In this document: positions 16,505 to 24,784 of the stretch, in pieces
Position numbering within the stretch: the first letter of the stretch is position 1
Layout: each line of letters opens with the position of its first letter
Assembly: GCF_009498215.1 (NCBI RefSeq)
Contig: NZ_CP043498.1
Location: 3,698,001 to 3,762,000 of the forward strand
Origin: Rhizobium grahamii
Lineage (GTDB): Bacteria > Pseudomonadota > Alphaproteobacteria > Rhizobiales > Rhizobiaceae
Reading direction: 5' to 3'
Length of the DNA: 64,000 nt
Made by a program: the position numbers and the translations under genes
The notes under the pieces: generated by a model
What the model was told of the DNA's origin: nothing
Database searches by the model: none
Seen by the model: the letters and a program-made list of their open reading frames with translations, nothing else

Positions 16505-17664
16505 CACGCCGCTCCCGCCATGTCCCATTCCCTGAGCACGTCGCTATCCGACTCGCTTGCCGAACGTTGTGCCGCAAAGATCGCGAAATCGCCAGCCGTC
16601 ATCAGTCGTGAAAGCGCCCAGACGGCCATCGCCCGGACAACGGGGGAGGCATCGGATGCAAGCAGGCGGCATTGCGGGATCAGCTGTGCCTCACCGGAAT
16701 TGCCGGCCGCAATCAACACGTTTCTGATGAAGCGATCCCGTCCGATGCGCTTGACCGGGGAGCCGCTGAAGAACGCACGAAAGGCCGGATCGTCGAGGGT
16801 AAGCAGGTCGGCGATCGATGGCTCCTTGAGGTCTTCGCGCGCCCGGAGCTTCATCTCGGAAGCCTGGCTGGCAAACTTGTTCCAGGGACAGGCGGCAAGA
16901 CAGTCATCGCAGCCGTAGATGCGGTTTCCGATCAGCGGCCGGAGCGCCGGGTCGATTGGTCCCTTGTGCTCGATCGTGAGATAGGAAATGCACCTGCGCG
17001 CATCGATCTGATAGGGAGCCGGAAAGGCATCGGTCGGACAGGCGTCGAGACAGGCGCGGCATGAACCGCAATGATCCTTCTCCGCCGTGTCGATCGCAAG
17101 CTCCGCCGTCGTGAACATCGATCCGAGGAACAGCCACGAGCCATGCTCACGACTGACGAGGTTTGTGTGCTTGCCCTGCCAGCCGAGCCCCGCGGCGGCG
17201 GCCAGGGGCTTCTCCATGACGGGCGCGGTATCGACGAAGACCTTGACGTCGGCTCCCGCGCGCGCTGCAAAGCGTGTGGCGATCTCCTTCAGACGGCCCT
17301 TGATGACGTCGTGATAATCACGATTGCGCGCATAGACCGATATGGCGGCCTTGTCGGGCTTATCGAGAATGCCGCGCGGATCGTCGTTGGGCGCGTAGTT
17401 GAGGCCGAAAACGACGACGGATCTGACGTCGCTCCAGAGCGTGCGCGGATCGCCGCGCCGGTCGCGGGTCTCGGCCATCCACTCCATCGTCCCGTGGCGG
17501 CCTTCATCGATGAATGTGCCGAGACGGTCCTTGGCCTCGGGAATGGAATCCGGCCGGGTGATCCTGCAGAGGTCGAAACCCTGAGCTTCGGCCTCGCTCC
17601 GCACGAACGCGGTCAGCGTGGCGAGACGCTTCTGTTCCTTCGCCTCTGCAGTTCGTTCGGGCAT
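16504..17664 (-). CDS. queG: epoxyqueuosine reductase
   Basis: 386 residues. It catalyses the last step of queuosine synthesis in tRNA, reducing epoxyqueuosine to queuosine with cobalamin and iron-sulfur clusters. Two ferredoxin-type cluster motifs are seen: CGSCRACLDACPTDAF near residue 198 and CDDCLAACPWNKF near residue 250. The N-terminal domain has the DUF1730 character (MEWMAETRDRRGDPRTLW). A HEAT-like C-terminus follows. The gene lies 12 bases after the GST-family gene and overlaps the SDR gene by one base. Confidence 0.95.
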   Translation of the reverse strand: MPERTAEAKEQKRLATLTAFVRSEAEAQGFDLCRITRPDSIPEAKDRLGTFIDEGRHGTMEWMAETRDRRGDPRTLWSDVRSVVVFGLNYAPNDDPRGILDKPDKAAISVYARNRDYHDVIKGRLKEIATRFAARAGADVKVFVDTAPVMEKPLAAAAGLGWQGKHTNLVSREHGSWLFLGSMFTTAELAIDTAEKDHCGSCRACLDACPTDAFPAPYQIDARRCISYLTIEHKGPIDPALRPLIGNRIYGCDDCLAACPWNKFASQASEMKLRAREDLKEPSIADLLTLDDPAFRAFFSGSPVKRIGRDRFIRNVLIAAGNSGEAQLIPQCRLLASDASPVVRAMAVWALSRLMTAGDFAIFAAQRSASESDSDVLREWDMAGAA

Positions 17665-17676
17665 GGCTGCCCTCCG

Positions 17677-18369
17677 TCAGAAGTCCAGATCTGCGTAATG
17701 CGACGTCGGTGTCAGTCCGCGCACACGCTCTGTCAGCAGCGGCCGGAAGGAGGGGCGCGACTTCATGCGCTGATACCAATCCTTGACCATCGGTGATTCC
17801 GACCAGTCGATCTCTCCGAGATAATCGAGGATCGAAACGGACGAGGCAGCGGCAAGATCGGCGTAGCTCATCCGCTCGCCGGCAAGCCACTGGCGCGAGC
17901 CTGCGAGCCAGGTCAGATACTTCATGTGCTGGCGGATGTTGGCACGCGCCGTGCGCAGGATCTTCGAGTCGGGAGCGCCGCCGCCCTGGTCTGCCGTCAT
18001 CTGCAGCTTGTAGACGCGTTCGCGGGCAAGCGGCTTGGTGACGTCGGTCTCCATCTTGATCATGAACCATTCCGTCAGCCGGCGAATTTCGGCGCGCTGG
18101 AACGGATCTTCCGCCAGCAGGCGCCGGTCGCGCTTGAGCACGCCGTGGGTCTCGTCGAGATACTCGGAAATAACGGTCGCGCCACAGAGCGCGCGCATGC
18201 TGTCATCGACATAGACCGGAAGCGTCCCGGCCGGGTTCAGCGCCAGGAAGTCGCGGCGTTTCTCCCAGGTCTGTTCCTCGATCAGATCTGCCTGATACCC
18301 GTATTCGGTCAGGATCAGGCGAACGAAGCGTGACGCGGATGACATGGGGTGATGGTAGAGCGTGGGCAT
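17677..18369 (-). CDS. glutathione S-transferase family protein
   Basis: 230 residues. The N-terminal thioredoxin-like domain starts MPTLYHHPMSSASRFVRLIL, with the Ser/Ala cluster as the catalytic region and NPAGTLPVYVDD around residues 45-56 as the glutathione-binding cis-proline loop. The C-terminal helical domain follows (SYADLAAASSVSILDYLGEIDW). It is first in the operon with queG and the SDR gene. The reaction is unknown. Confidence 0.88.
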   Translation of the reverse strand: MPTLYHHPMSSASRFVRLILTEYGYQADLIEEQTWEKRRDFLALNPAGTLPVYVDDSMRALCGATVISEYLDETHGVLKRDRRLLAEDPFQRAEIRRLTEWFMIKMETDVTKPLARERVYKLQMTADQGGGAPDSKILRTARANIRQHMKYLTWLAGSRQWLAGERMSYADLAAASSVSILDYLGEIDWSESPMVKDWYQRMKSRPSFRPLLTERVRGLTPTSHYADLDF

Positions 18370-18637
18370 CGAGACTCGAATTTTTTGAGGGGTGTAGCAC
18401 GTTGCAGGAGCGCGATGATTATAGCGCCCTAGTCATGACTCATTCGTTGAAGCTATAGGAGTTTGGCCCCTCCAATACAAGCGAGTCGGGCTGCCCAACG
18501 CTTGGCAAAGGAAGCACACGTGGCTGAAAAACATCCCCCTGTGGCCGATCCCGGCTGTCGCCACGCCTTTGTCGCATGAAGAAGATCGCGCCTCCCAACC
18601 GGCATAAGTCTGAGCGAACCGCTAACCGGAGACATTT

Positions 18638-19435
18638 ATGGAATACATAAACTCAATACTTCTGGGTGTCATTGAGGGCATTACCGAGTTTCTGCCGATC
18701 TCAAGCACCGGCCACCTCATCATTGCCGAACAATGGCTAGGCCACCGCTCGGACATGTTCAACATCGTGATCCAGGCCGGCGCGATCCTTGCCGTCACCA
18801 TTATCTATTGGCGCCGCCTCCTCGATCTAGTGCTCGGTTGGCGCGATCCGAAGAACCGGGCCTACGCCGGCAAGCTGATCCTCGCCTTCCTGATCACCGC
18901 GGTTCTTGGCCTGATCGTCAAGAAGCTCGGCTTCGAGCTTCCCGAGACGGCAACCCCGATCGCCTGGGCGCTCATCATCGGTGGTTTCTGGATGATCTTC
19001 GCGGAGTGGGCCGCCGCCCGCCGCCCACCGCACAAGGAAATCACCTGGCTCGTTGCCATCCTCGTCGGTATCGCCCAGGTCGTTGCCGGTGTCTTCCCGG
19101 GAACCTCGCGCTCCGGCGCCACGATTTTCGTTGCCATGCTGGCCGGAACCGGCAATCGCGCCGCCGCGACGGAGTTCGCATTCCTCGTCGGCATTCCGAC
19201 GATGTATGCGGCAAGCGCCTATGAACTGCTGAAGACCTTCAAGGATGGCGGTGCTGCGAACGAAGACTGGACGGGACTGGGGATCGCTTTCGTCGTCTCG
19301 ACGATCGTTGCCTTCGTCGCGGTCAAATGGCTGCTGTCCTATATCAGGAGCAACCGCTTCACGCTGTTTGCGATCTACCGCATCATCCTCGGCGTCGCGC
19401 TGCTCGGCATGGCGGCGGCAGGCATCATCGCCTAA
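18638..19435 (+). CDS. uppP: undecaprenyl-diphosphatase (BacA type)
   Basis: 265 residues with about 7-8 membrane helices. It dephosphorylates undecaprenyl diphosphate to recycle the lipid carrier for peptidoglycan and polysaccharide synthesis at the inner membrane. The two family signatures are intact: GVIEGITEFLPISSTGHLII near residue 8 with the catalytic Glu, and GVFPGTSRSGATIFVAM near residue 152 with the conserved Ser/Arg. GGAGA lies 8 bases before the ATG. It is divergent from the GST operon, and an intrinsic terminator follows at 19560-19586. Confidence 0.96.
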   Translation: MEYINSILLGVIEGITEFLPISSTGHLIIAEQWLGHRSDMFNIVIQAGAILAVTIIYWRRLLDLVLGWRDPKNRAYAGKLILAFLITAVLGLIVKKLGFELPETATPIAWALIIGGFWMIFAEWAAARRPPHKEITWLVAILVGIAQVVAGVFPGTSRSGATIFVAMLAGTGNRAAATEFAFLVGIPTMYAASAYELLKTFKDGGAANEDWTGLGIAFVVSTIVAFVAVKWLLSYIRSNRFTLFAIYRIILGVALLGMAAAGIIA

Positions 19436-19559
19436 GCCCATCTGGCTCACGCATTCGCGCCTCAGGGCGCGAATGCAAAACGATTGCCGGCGCATAGCGC
19501 CGCGTATTTGGGAAATCGTAGATGGCAGTCTCGACTGCCCGGCATCAAGGGATGCCAAG

Positions 19560-19586
19560 GCCGGCTCAGGAAGCCGGCATTTTGTT
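19560..19586 (+). terminator. intrinsic terminator after uppP
   Basis: GCCGGCT, a five-base loop and AGCCGGC form a 7-bp GC-rich stem followed by ATTTTGTT. It overlaps the stop codon of the small gene on the opposite strand by two bases. Confidence 0.7.
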
Positions 19587-19737
19587 ATCGGCTGATGGAG
19601 CCGGTCTCGCACGGATCCACGCCATAGGCAGGCGAGCATTCGCCTTTCACGGCCGCGACCGAGCCGGGCGCAATGAACGAACCTGCCAGAATAACCAGCG
19701 CCGCGCACGCGAACAGAAGCGCGATTGACCTACCCAT
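19585..19737 (-). CDS. small exported cysteine-containing peptide (50 aa)
   Basis: A 50-residue frame starts with ATG at 19737, with GAAAGG about seven bases upstream. The N-terminus is a clear signal peptide or single membrane helix (MGRSIALLFACAALVILAGS, then FIAPGSVAA). The predicted mature end, KGECSPAYGVDPCETGS, is about 20 residues with two cysteines that could form a disulfide. It converges on uppP and shares the terminator zone. No family name is known to me. The signal peptide, ribosome site and cysteine pattern together support a real gene despite its size. Confidence 0.55.
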   Translation of the reverse strand: MGRSIALLFACAALVILAGSFIAPGSVAAVKGECSPAYGVDPCETGSISR

Positions 19738-19950
19738 CAAGAAAGCCTTTCAAGTCATTTGAGCACGCCGTGGCGAGGCGCTGAGTCCATCCACAACGCG
19801 CGGGGTGTGTAGTCAGAGGAATGACAAATAGCAATAAACGTTCCTGCTAAATTTGGTGTTAATTCCGCTAATTTTCCCATGCGACTTTTATGCAACGTTT
19901 GGTCGGCCCAAAGTGTGGAAAACACGTACGCCGAAGGGCCATCTCGCAAA

Positions 19951-19985
19951 CAAAAACGCCGCCCGCGGATGTCGCAGGCGGCGTT
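19951..19985 (-). terminator. intrinsic terminator after NDUFA9-like gene
   Basis: On the minus strand ACGCCGCC and GGCGGCGT pair across a 13-base loop and are followed directly by TTTTTGTTTG, 24 bases after the stop of the gene at 20009. Confidence 0.75.
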
Positions 19986-20008
19986 CGATGCAAGCGATAA
20001 TGCTAGGC

Positions 20009-20989
20009 TCAGGCGGCCTTTCCGGAGCCCGTGTACTGGCCATGCGGGCGGTACTGAACGAGATAGGATCCGATCACGGAGTTTACCATCGTCGGGGCAA
20101 CGCCGATGTCCTTCAAGGTGCGGCCTTCGGCAACGGCTTCCTTCGAAACAACGTTGTCCTTCTTTAGTAGCCGGACCTGGTCGGCGGTGATCGGAGGCGC
20201 GATGAACGGCACGAGCGAGGCAACGCTGCCGATCAACGAGGCGATGCCGAAGGGAATGGAAACGAGCGGGTTCTTGCGGCTCGTCGCCTTCAGCACGGCC
20301 TGGAGACAGTCACGGAAGCTCAGCACCTCAGGGCCACCGAGTTCGTAGGTCTTGCCTGCCGCGACCTTGCCCTCGACGGCCTTGGCAACGGCCTCGGCAA
20401 TATCGACGACGTAGACCGGCTGGAACTTCGTCTTGCCGCCGCCGATCAACGGCAGGACAGGGGCGGTCCGCGCCATGTCTGCGAACTTGTTGAAGAAATT
20501 ATCCTCGGGCCCGAAAACGATGGACGGGCGATAGATGATGGCATCCGGCTTGACCGAATGGATGGCTGCTTCCGCGCGGCCCTTGGTGCGGGCATAGGCC
20601 GAGTCGGAATGCGCGTTTGCGCCGAGGGCCGAGATATGGACGAGCTTGGCGCCGGCGCCGCGGGCTGCCTCCGCAACGGCGCGCGCGCCGAATTCCTGAA
20701 CCGCCTCGAAGGAGTTGCGGCCTGCTTCGTGCAGGATGCCGACGCAATTGACGACGAAGTCAGCGCCGTCGACCGCACGGTCGATCGAGTTGCGGTAGCG
20801 CAGGTTTGCCTGAACGAAGGAAATCTGGCCGACATTGCCGAGCGGCTGCAGGAAGCCGGCGAGGTCAGGGCGGCGAACGGCAACGCGAATGCGATAGCCG
20901 CGCTTTGCGAGCGCGCGGACGATATGCCTGCCGATGAAGCCGGACCCTCCGAACACGGTGACGAGTGGCGGCAGGTTTGCAAGGGTCAT
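20009..20989 (-). CDS. complex I NDUFA9 subunit family / SDR-type protein
   Basis: 326 residues from the ATG at 20989, which has GGAG 8 bases upstream. The atypical-SDR nucleotide-binding motif VTVFGGSGFIGRHIVRALAK lies at residues 10-29, followed by FVVNCVGILHEAGRNSFEAV and VYVVDIAEAVAKAV. This matches the family of bacterial homologues of the NDUFA9 accessory subunit of complex I, found as single genes in alphaproteobacteria. The role may be in complex I assembly or in lipid/quinone metabolism; neither is proved by the sequence. A strong terminator follows. Confidence 0.85.
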   Translation of the reverse strand: MTLANLPPLVTVFGGSGFIGRHIVRALAKRGYRIRVAVRRPDLAGFLQPLGNVGQISFVQANLRYRNSIDRAVDGADFVVNCVGILHEAGRNSFEAVQEFGARAVAEAARGAGAKLVHISALGANAHSDSAYARTKGRAEAAIHSVKPDAIIYRPSIVFGPEDNFFNKFADMARTAPVLPLIGGGKTKFQPVYVVDIAEAVAKAVEGKVAAGKTYELGGPEVLSFRDCLQAVLKATSRKNPLVSIPFGIASLIGSVASLVPFIAPPITADQVRLLKKDNVVSKEAVAEGRTLKDIGVAPTMVNSVIGSYLVQYRPHGQYTGSGKAA

Positions 20990-21101
20990 GACAGGCTCCT
21001 CGAAAGGCTCAGTTGTGTGATCGATCTGGTCTCGTCTTAGACCAATCACGGCGCGACGAAAAGGGTCATCGCGCCGCAGTTCTCATGGCGCAGAACTCGT
21101 C

Positions 21102-21389
21102 TCAGATGCCTTCGACGACGACCATCTCGGCGTCGGCGATTTCCTGGCGGATTTTCGCGGCGATCTGGTACTCAGGAGAGTTGTAGCAATCGACGGCGTG
21201 CTGCATCGAGGGAAACTCGATGACGACGTTGCGTGCACGCGACTGGCCTTCGAGCTCGGTAATCGCACCGCCGCGCGCAAGAAAGTTCGCGCCGTACTTC
21301 TCGAAAGCCGGCTTTGCCGCTGCGACATAATCCTTGTAGCGATCGGGTTCGCGTACATCGACGCGTGCGATCCAGTATCCTTTTGCCAT
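21102..21389 (-). CDS. DUF1330 domain protein
   Basis: 95 residues of the dimeric alpha-beta barrel DUF1330 family: GYWIARVDVREPDRYKDYV at the start and VIEFPSMQHAVDCYNSPEYQ in the middle are family hallmarks. GGGAG stands 8 bases before the ATG. Function unknown. It lies 26 bases after pyrF and may be co-transcribed with it. Confidence 0.85.
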   Translation of the reverse strand: MAKGYWIARVDVREPDRYKDYVAAAKPAFEKYGANFLARGGAITELEGQSRARNVVIEFPSMQHAVDCYNSPEYQIAAKIRQEIADAEMVVVEGI

Positions 21390-21415
21390 CTGACGTCTCC
21401 CTGGCTTTTTTAGAA

Positions 21416-22111
21416 TTATTGAAGGGCGGCCGACATTTCGGCGAGGATCGCGCGCGCGGCTTCGCGGGGATCCGCAGCCTTCACGATCGGGCGGGCAACG
21501 ACCAGATGGCTGGAGCCGGCCTTCAGTGCATCACCTGGTGTCATTACGCGCTTTTGGTCGCCCTTGTCGGCGCCGGCAGGGCGAATGCCCGGCGTGACGA
21601 GCGCCATGTCAGGACCGATGATCTTGCGCACGGCAGCGGATTCCTCGGCCGAGCAGACGATACCGCCCATGCCGGCGAGATGCGCCTGTTCGGCGCGGCG
21701 CAGCACCAGCGTATGCGGATCATATTCGTAGCCGGCGGAGATCAGGTCCTGCTCGTCCATAGAGGTCAGCACGGTAACACCGAGGAGACAGAGATCGGAG
21801 CCCTTCGCCGCCTCGACAGCAGCCTTCATCGCCTTTGGATAGGCGTGCAGCGTCAGCATCGACATGCCCATCTTGACGATGTTCTCGACACCCGAGGCGA
21901 CCGTGTTGTCGATGTCGAGCAGCTTCATGTCGAGGAAGATCTTCTTGCCGCTCTTGGCAAGATCACGCGCAAATTCCAGGCCGCCGGCAAAGGCCAGCTG
22001 ATAGCCGATCTTGTAGAAAACCACGTCGTCGCCGAGCGTATCGACGATCCGTTCGGCTTCGCCAAGCGTTGGAACATCCAGCCCGACGATCAGGCGTTCG
22101 CGTGCGTCCAT
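21416..22111 (-). CDS. pyrF: orotidine 5'-phosphate decarboxylase
   Basis: 231 residues. It makes UMP from OMP, the last step of de novo pyrimidine synthesis. The TIM-barrel starts at RLIVGLDVPTLGEA, and the catalytic Asp/Lys array is seen as FLDMKLLDIDNTV near residue 60. The C-terminal phosphate-binding motif is LVVARPIVKAADPREAA. The ATG at 22111 sits 1 base after the stop of the upstream histidine-phosphatase gene, so they are coupled. Confidence 0.95.
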   Translation of the reverse strand: MDARERLIVGLDVPTLGEAERIVDTLGDDVVFYKIGYQLAFAGGLEFARDLAKSGKKIFLDMKLLDIDNTVASGVENIVKMGMSMLTLHAYPKAMKAAVEAAKGSDLCLLGVTVLTSMDEQDLISAGYEYDPHTLVLRRAEQAHLAGMGGIVCSAEESAAVRKIIGPDMALVTPGIRPAGADKGDQKRVMTPGDALKAGSSHLVVARPIVKAADPREAARAILAEMSAALQ

Positions 22112-22112
22112 C

Positions 22113-22700
22113 TCACATCCATCCCTGCCACTCTTCGATAGGCGTCCAGTCGCACGATAGGCGCTGATCTGCAAGGCTGAAACAATAGAGATTGCCGCCG
22201 CCGCCAGGCTGATCGCCGTCGCGCCGGATCGCCCGGCCCTGAAGGTGGCATTTCAACAGGGTTCCGACACCGCCGTGGCCGACGAAGCCGATGGGCAGGG
22301 CGGGATCATGCGATGCGAGCACATCGTTGACCGCCGAAACGATACGCCGTTGCGCATCGATTGCTCGCTCCCAACCACGGAAGCTCTCCTCGGGGTGCGC
22401 GAAGAACCAGTCGGCCGCCTTTTCGAACTCCGGCGGCGGCAGGAAGCCGGTTGCCGTGCGGTCGTTCTCATGCATGCCGTGGACGATTTCGACGGTCAGC
22501 CCCCCGGCGGCCGCAAGGATCTCGGCGGTCTCGATCGCCTTCGTCTCGTCGCTGGAAACGATGCGCCGCAATTGCCTTGCCCAGCCGCTTTCAGCCGCTC
22601 TGCCGGCGCGCGCGGCCCCAATGTCCGATAATCCCCATTTCGACACGGGGACATGGGGGTCGATCTTGACCTGCGGGTGGGTGATATAGAGGCCGAACAC
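22113..22700 (-). CDS. histidine phosphatase-fold protein with altered RHG motif
   Basis: 195 residues. The phosphoglycerate-mutase-like fold is indicated by RRIVSSDETKAIETAEILA and the late GFVGHGGVGTLLKCHLQGR carrying the second catalytic-type His. The usual N-terminal RHG appears as YITHPQVKID: a His is present, but the Arg is Thr and the Gly is Pro. Activity may be retained in altered form or lost. The gene lies between pmtA and pyrF, with gaps of 4 bases and 1 base, forming one unit. Confidence 0.78.
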   Translation of the reverse strand: MFGLYITHPQVKIDPHVPVSKWGLSDIGAARAGRAAESGWARQLRRIVSSDETKAIETAEILAAAGGLTVEIVHGMHENDRTATGFLPPPEFEKAADWFFAHPEESFRGWERAIDAQRRIVSAVNDVLASHDPALPIGFVGHGGVGTLLKCHLQGRAIRRDGDQPGGGGNLYCFSLADQRLSCDWTPIEEWQGWM

Positions 22701-22704
22701 CAGG

Positions 22705-23298
22705 TCAGCCGCGCCGGTAGATCCAGAGCTGCGCCGGCGGAATGTTCCGGACGATGAAGTCGAAATGCTGGATGTGGTAGCGATCCGGCCGCGCGATGAT
22801 CGGCGACACGGCGCCGTAGGAGATCTGCACGACGGGCCGGCCGGCCGGCAGGCGGTCCAGCAGGCTTTCGAGAAGGGCGATGCGGGCCTGCATGGGGAAG
22901 TTCAGGAGCGGCACGGCGGAAATGACGGAATCGAACTTCTGATCCTTCAGGTCGCCAAGCGTCTTGTCGAGATTGAACGCGTCGCCGTTGATGAAGTTCA
23001 CGCCCGGATAAAGCCGGATCAGGTGCTCGTAGAAATCCGTCGAGTATTCGATGGCAACCAGATTTTCCGGCTTCACGCCACGCCCGAGGATCGCCTTGGT
23101 GATCGCTCCGGTGCCGGGGCCGAGTTCTAGGACAGGCAGGCCGGAGTGGGTGTTGACGACACTCGCCATCTTGCGGGCCGTTATGGAGGAGGTGGGAACG
23201 ATCGAGCCGACTGTCTTTGGCCCCTGCATCATCCCCTTGAAGAAACGAATCTCTTCGTCGAATTTCCTGCCAAGCCGTTCCTTCAGGCGCAAAGCCAT
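22705..23298 (-). CDS. pmtA: phosphatidylethanolamine N-methyltransferase
   Basis: 197 residues. This is the Sinorhizobium-type PmtA that methylates phosphatidylethanolamine three times with SAM to give phosphatidylcholine at the inner membrane. The N-terminus RLKERLGRKFDEEIRFFKGM is characteristic, followed by the SAM-binding motif VLELGPGTGAITKAIL near residue 57 and the acidic VAIEYSTDFYEHL. It is first of the unit with the histidine-phosphatase protein and pyrF, 116 bases after dnaN. Confidence 0.88.
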   Translation of the reverse strand: MALRLKERLGRKFDEEIRFFKGMMQGPKTVGSIVPTSSITARKMASVVNTHSGLPVLELGPGTGAITKAILGRGVKPENLVAIEYSTDFYEHLIRLYPGVNFINGDAFNLDKTLGDLKDQKFDSVISAVPLLNFPMQARIALLESLLDRLPAGRPVVQISYGAVSPIIARPDRYHIQHFDFIVRNIPPAQLWIYRRG

Positions 23299-23348
23299 GC
23301 CCGTCCTCCTAGATATGCAACAAGCAGCCCGGTTCCTAATTGCAGTCA

Positions 23349-23373
23349 GTCGGGCCGAAAAACAAGGCCCGAC
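23349..23373 (-). terminator. hairpin between dnaN and pmtA
   Basis: GTCGGGCC and GGCCCGAC form a perfect 8-bp stem around a T-rich 9-base loop (minus strand), 42 bases after the dnaN stop. No T-run follows the stem, so termination may be partial. Confidence 0.4.
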
Positions 23374-23414
23374 GTCGCAATCGGCAAAGTTTGAGCAAGA
23401 AATGCGACGCGCGA

Positions 23415-24533
23415 CTAAACGCGCATCGGCATCAGTACATAAAGAGCGTCGTCACCGGCCGTGTCGCGAATGAGCGTCGGCGAGCCGGCATCGGCCAACA
23501 GGAAGATCGCGGCGTCGCCCGAAAGCTGTGCCGTGATGTCGAGCAGATACTTCGCGTTGAAGCCGATCTCCATCGCGTCCATGTCGTAACCGACGGCAAC
23601 CTCTTCGGTAGCGCTGCCGGAATCCGGATTGTTGACGGTGAGCAGCAGCTGCCCGTCGGAAAGCGCGAGCTTGACCGCGCGGCCGCGCTCCGAGGAAATC
23701 GTCGACACACGGTCGACGGCCTGCGCGAACGTCGTGCAATCGACGCGCATTTCCTTGTCGTTGTTGGCAGGGATGACGCGCTGGTAGTCCGGGAACGTGC
23801 CGTCGATCAGCTTCGAGGTGATCACGATCGAGCCGATGCTGATGCGGATCTTGGCGTCCGAAACCTCGACGGTCACCATTGCGTCAGGCACGTCGACGAG
23901 CTTCTGGAGCTCACCCACCGTCTTGCGCGGGATGATGATGCCAGGCATGCCTTCCGAACCCGAAGGCGCCTTGACGTCGGCGCGGGCGAGGCGGTGACCA
24001 TCGGTCGCAACGGCGCGCAGCTTCAGATCGCCTTCGCTTTCGATCGTGTGGAAGAAGATGCCGTTCAGGTAATAACGGGTTTCCTCGGTCGAAATCGCGA
24101 ACTGCGTGCGATCGATCAGCATCTTGAGATCGGTCGCCTTCAGCTTGAAGGTGTGGCTGAAGGTGCCGGCCGTTAGATCCGGGAAGTCGGATTCCGGCAG
24201 GCACTGCAGCGAGAACTTGGAGCGGCCGGACTGGACGGTCATCGAACCGCCGTCGGTGCTGGTCGCCAGAAGCACCTCGGATCCGTCAGCGAGCTTGCGC
24301 ACGATATCGTAGAGAAGATGCGCGGGAACGGTTGTGGAGCCCGGCTGCTCGACGTTGGCAGGCGTCGCCTCGGTGATTTCGAGGTCGAGGTCGGTCGCCT
24401 TCATGTCCAGGTTCTGCCCTTCGGCGCGCAGCAGGATGTTGGACAGGATCGGGATCGTGTTCCGGCGTTCGACCACGCGATGCACGTGGTTCAGCGACTT
24501 CAAAAGGTTGGACCGCTCAATAGTAATACGCAT
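23415..24533 (-). CDS. dnaN: DNA polymerase III beta sliding clamp
   Basis: 372 residues, the standard length. The ring-shaped clamp tethers the replicative polymerase to DNA. The N-terminus MRITIERSNLLKSLNHVHRVVERRNTIPILSN spans two blocks typical of alphaproteobacterial clamps, and the C-terminal LYVLMPMRV end is the classic clamp tail. Three repeated clamp domains fit the length. It lies next to pmtA, not to dnaA, as in other rhizobia. The promoter should lie in the 250-bp gap shared with the divergent rsmI. Confidence 0.98.
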   Translation of the reverse strand: MRITIERSNLLKSLNHVHRVVERRNTIPILSNILLRAEGQNLDMKATDLDLEITEATPANVEQPGSTTVPAHLLYDIVRKLADGSEVLLATSTDGGSMTVQSGRSKFSLQCLPESDFPDLTAGTFSHTFKLKATDLKMLIDRTQFAISTEETRYYLNGIFFHTIESEGDLKLRAVATDGHRLARADVKAPSGSEGMPGIIIPRKTVGELQKLVDVPDAMVTVEVSDAKIRISIGSIVITSKLIDGTFPDYQRVIPANNDKEMRVDCTTFAQAVDRVSTISSERGRAVKLALSDGQLLLTVNNPDSGSATEEVAVGYDMDAMEIGFNAKYLLDITAQLSGDAAIFLLADAGSPTLIRDTAGDDALYVLMPMRV

Positions 24534-24784
24534 GGGATGCTACCGCTTTCGACCGTTACTGCTCGGGCGCCCATCATAGCGCGCCGCAAGGAATGCCTTT
24601 GCCCAAAAGGACCGGAGTGGACAGGCAAAATGGCAGAACTCTTGGGCCGATTGCAAGAGGCGCAAATGGAAGCGTCAACGCAATTGCTGTTTTCCGGTGC
24701 GATGCTCACAGAAATCGCGACGGCCTTGCCGAACTGCGAGGCCTCGCCCATAAAGACGACGAAGCCAAAGGAAGTGGAAATATC

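Noticed and set aside
18520..18579. A 19-codon GTG-started frame with AAGGAAG upstream, in the leader of uppP
   Set aside because: It has no conserved or leader-like feature (no run of one amino acid, no attenuator hairpin pair). It was judged too weak to list as a gene.
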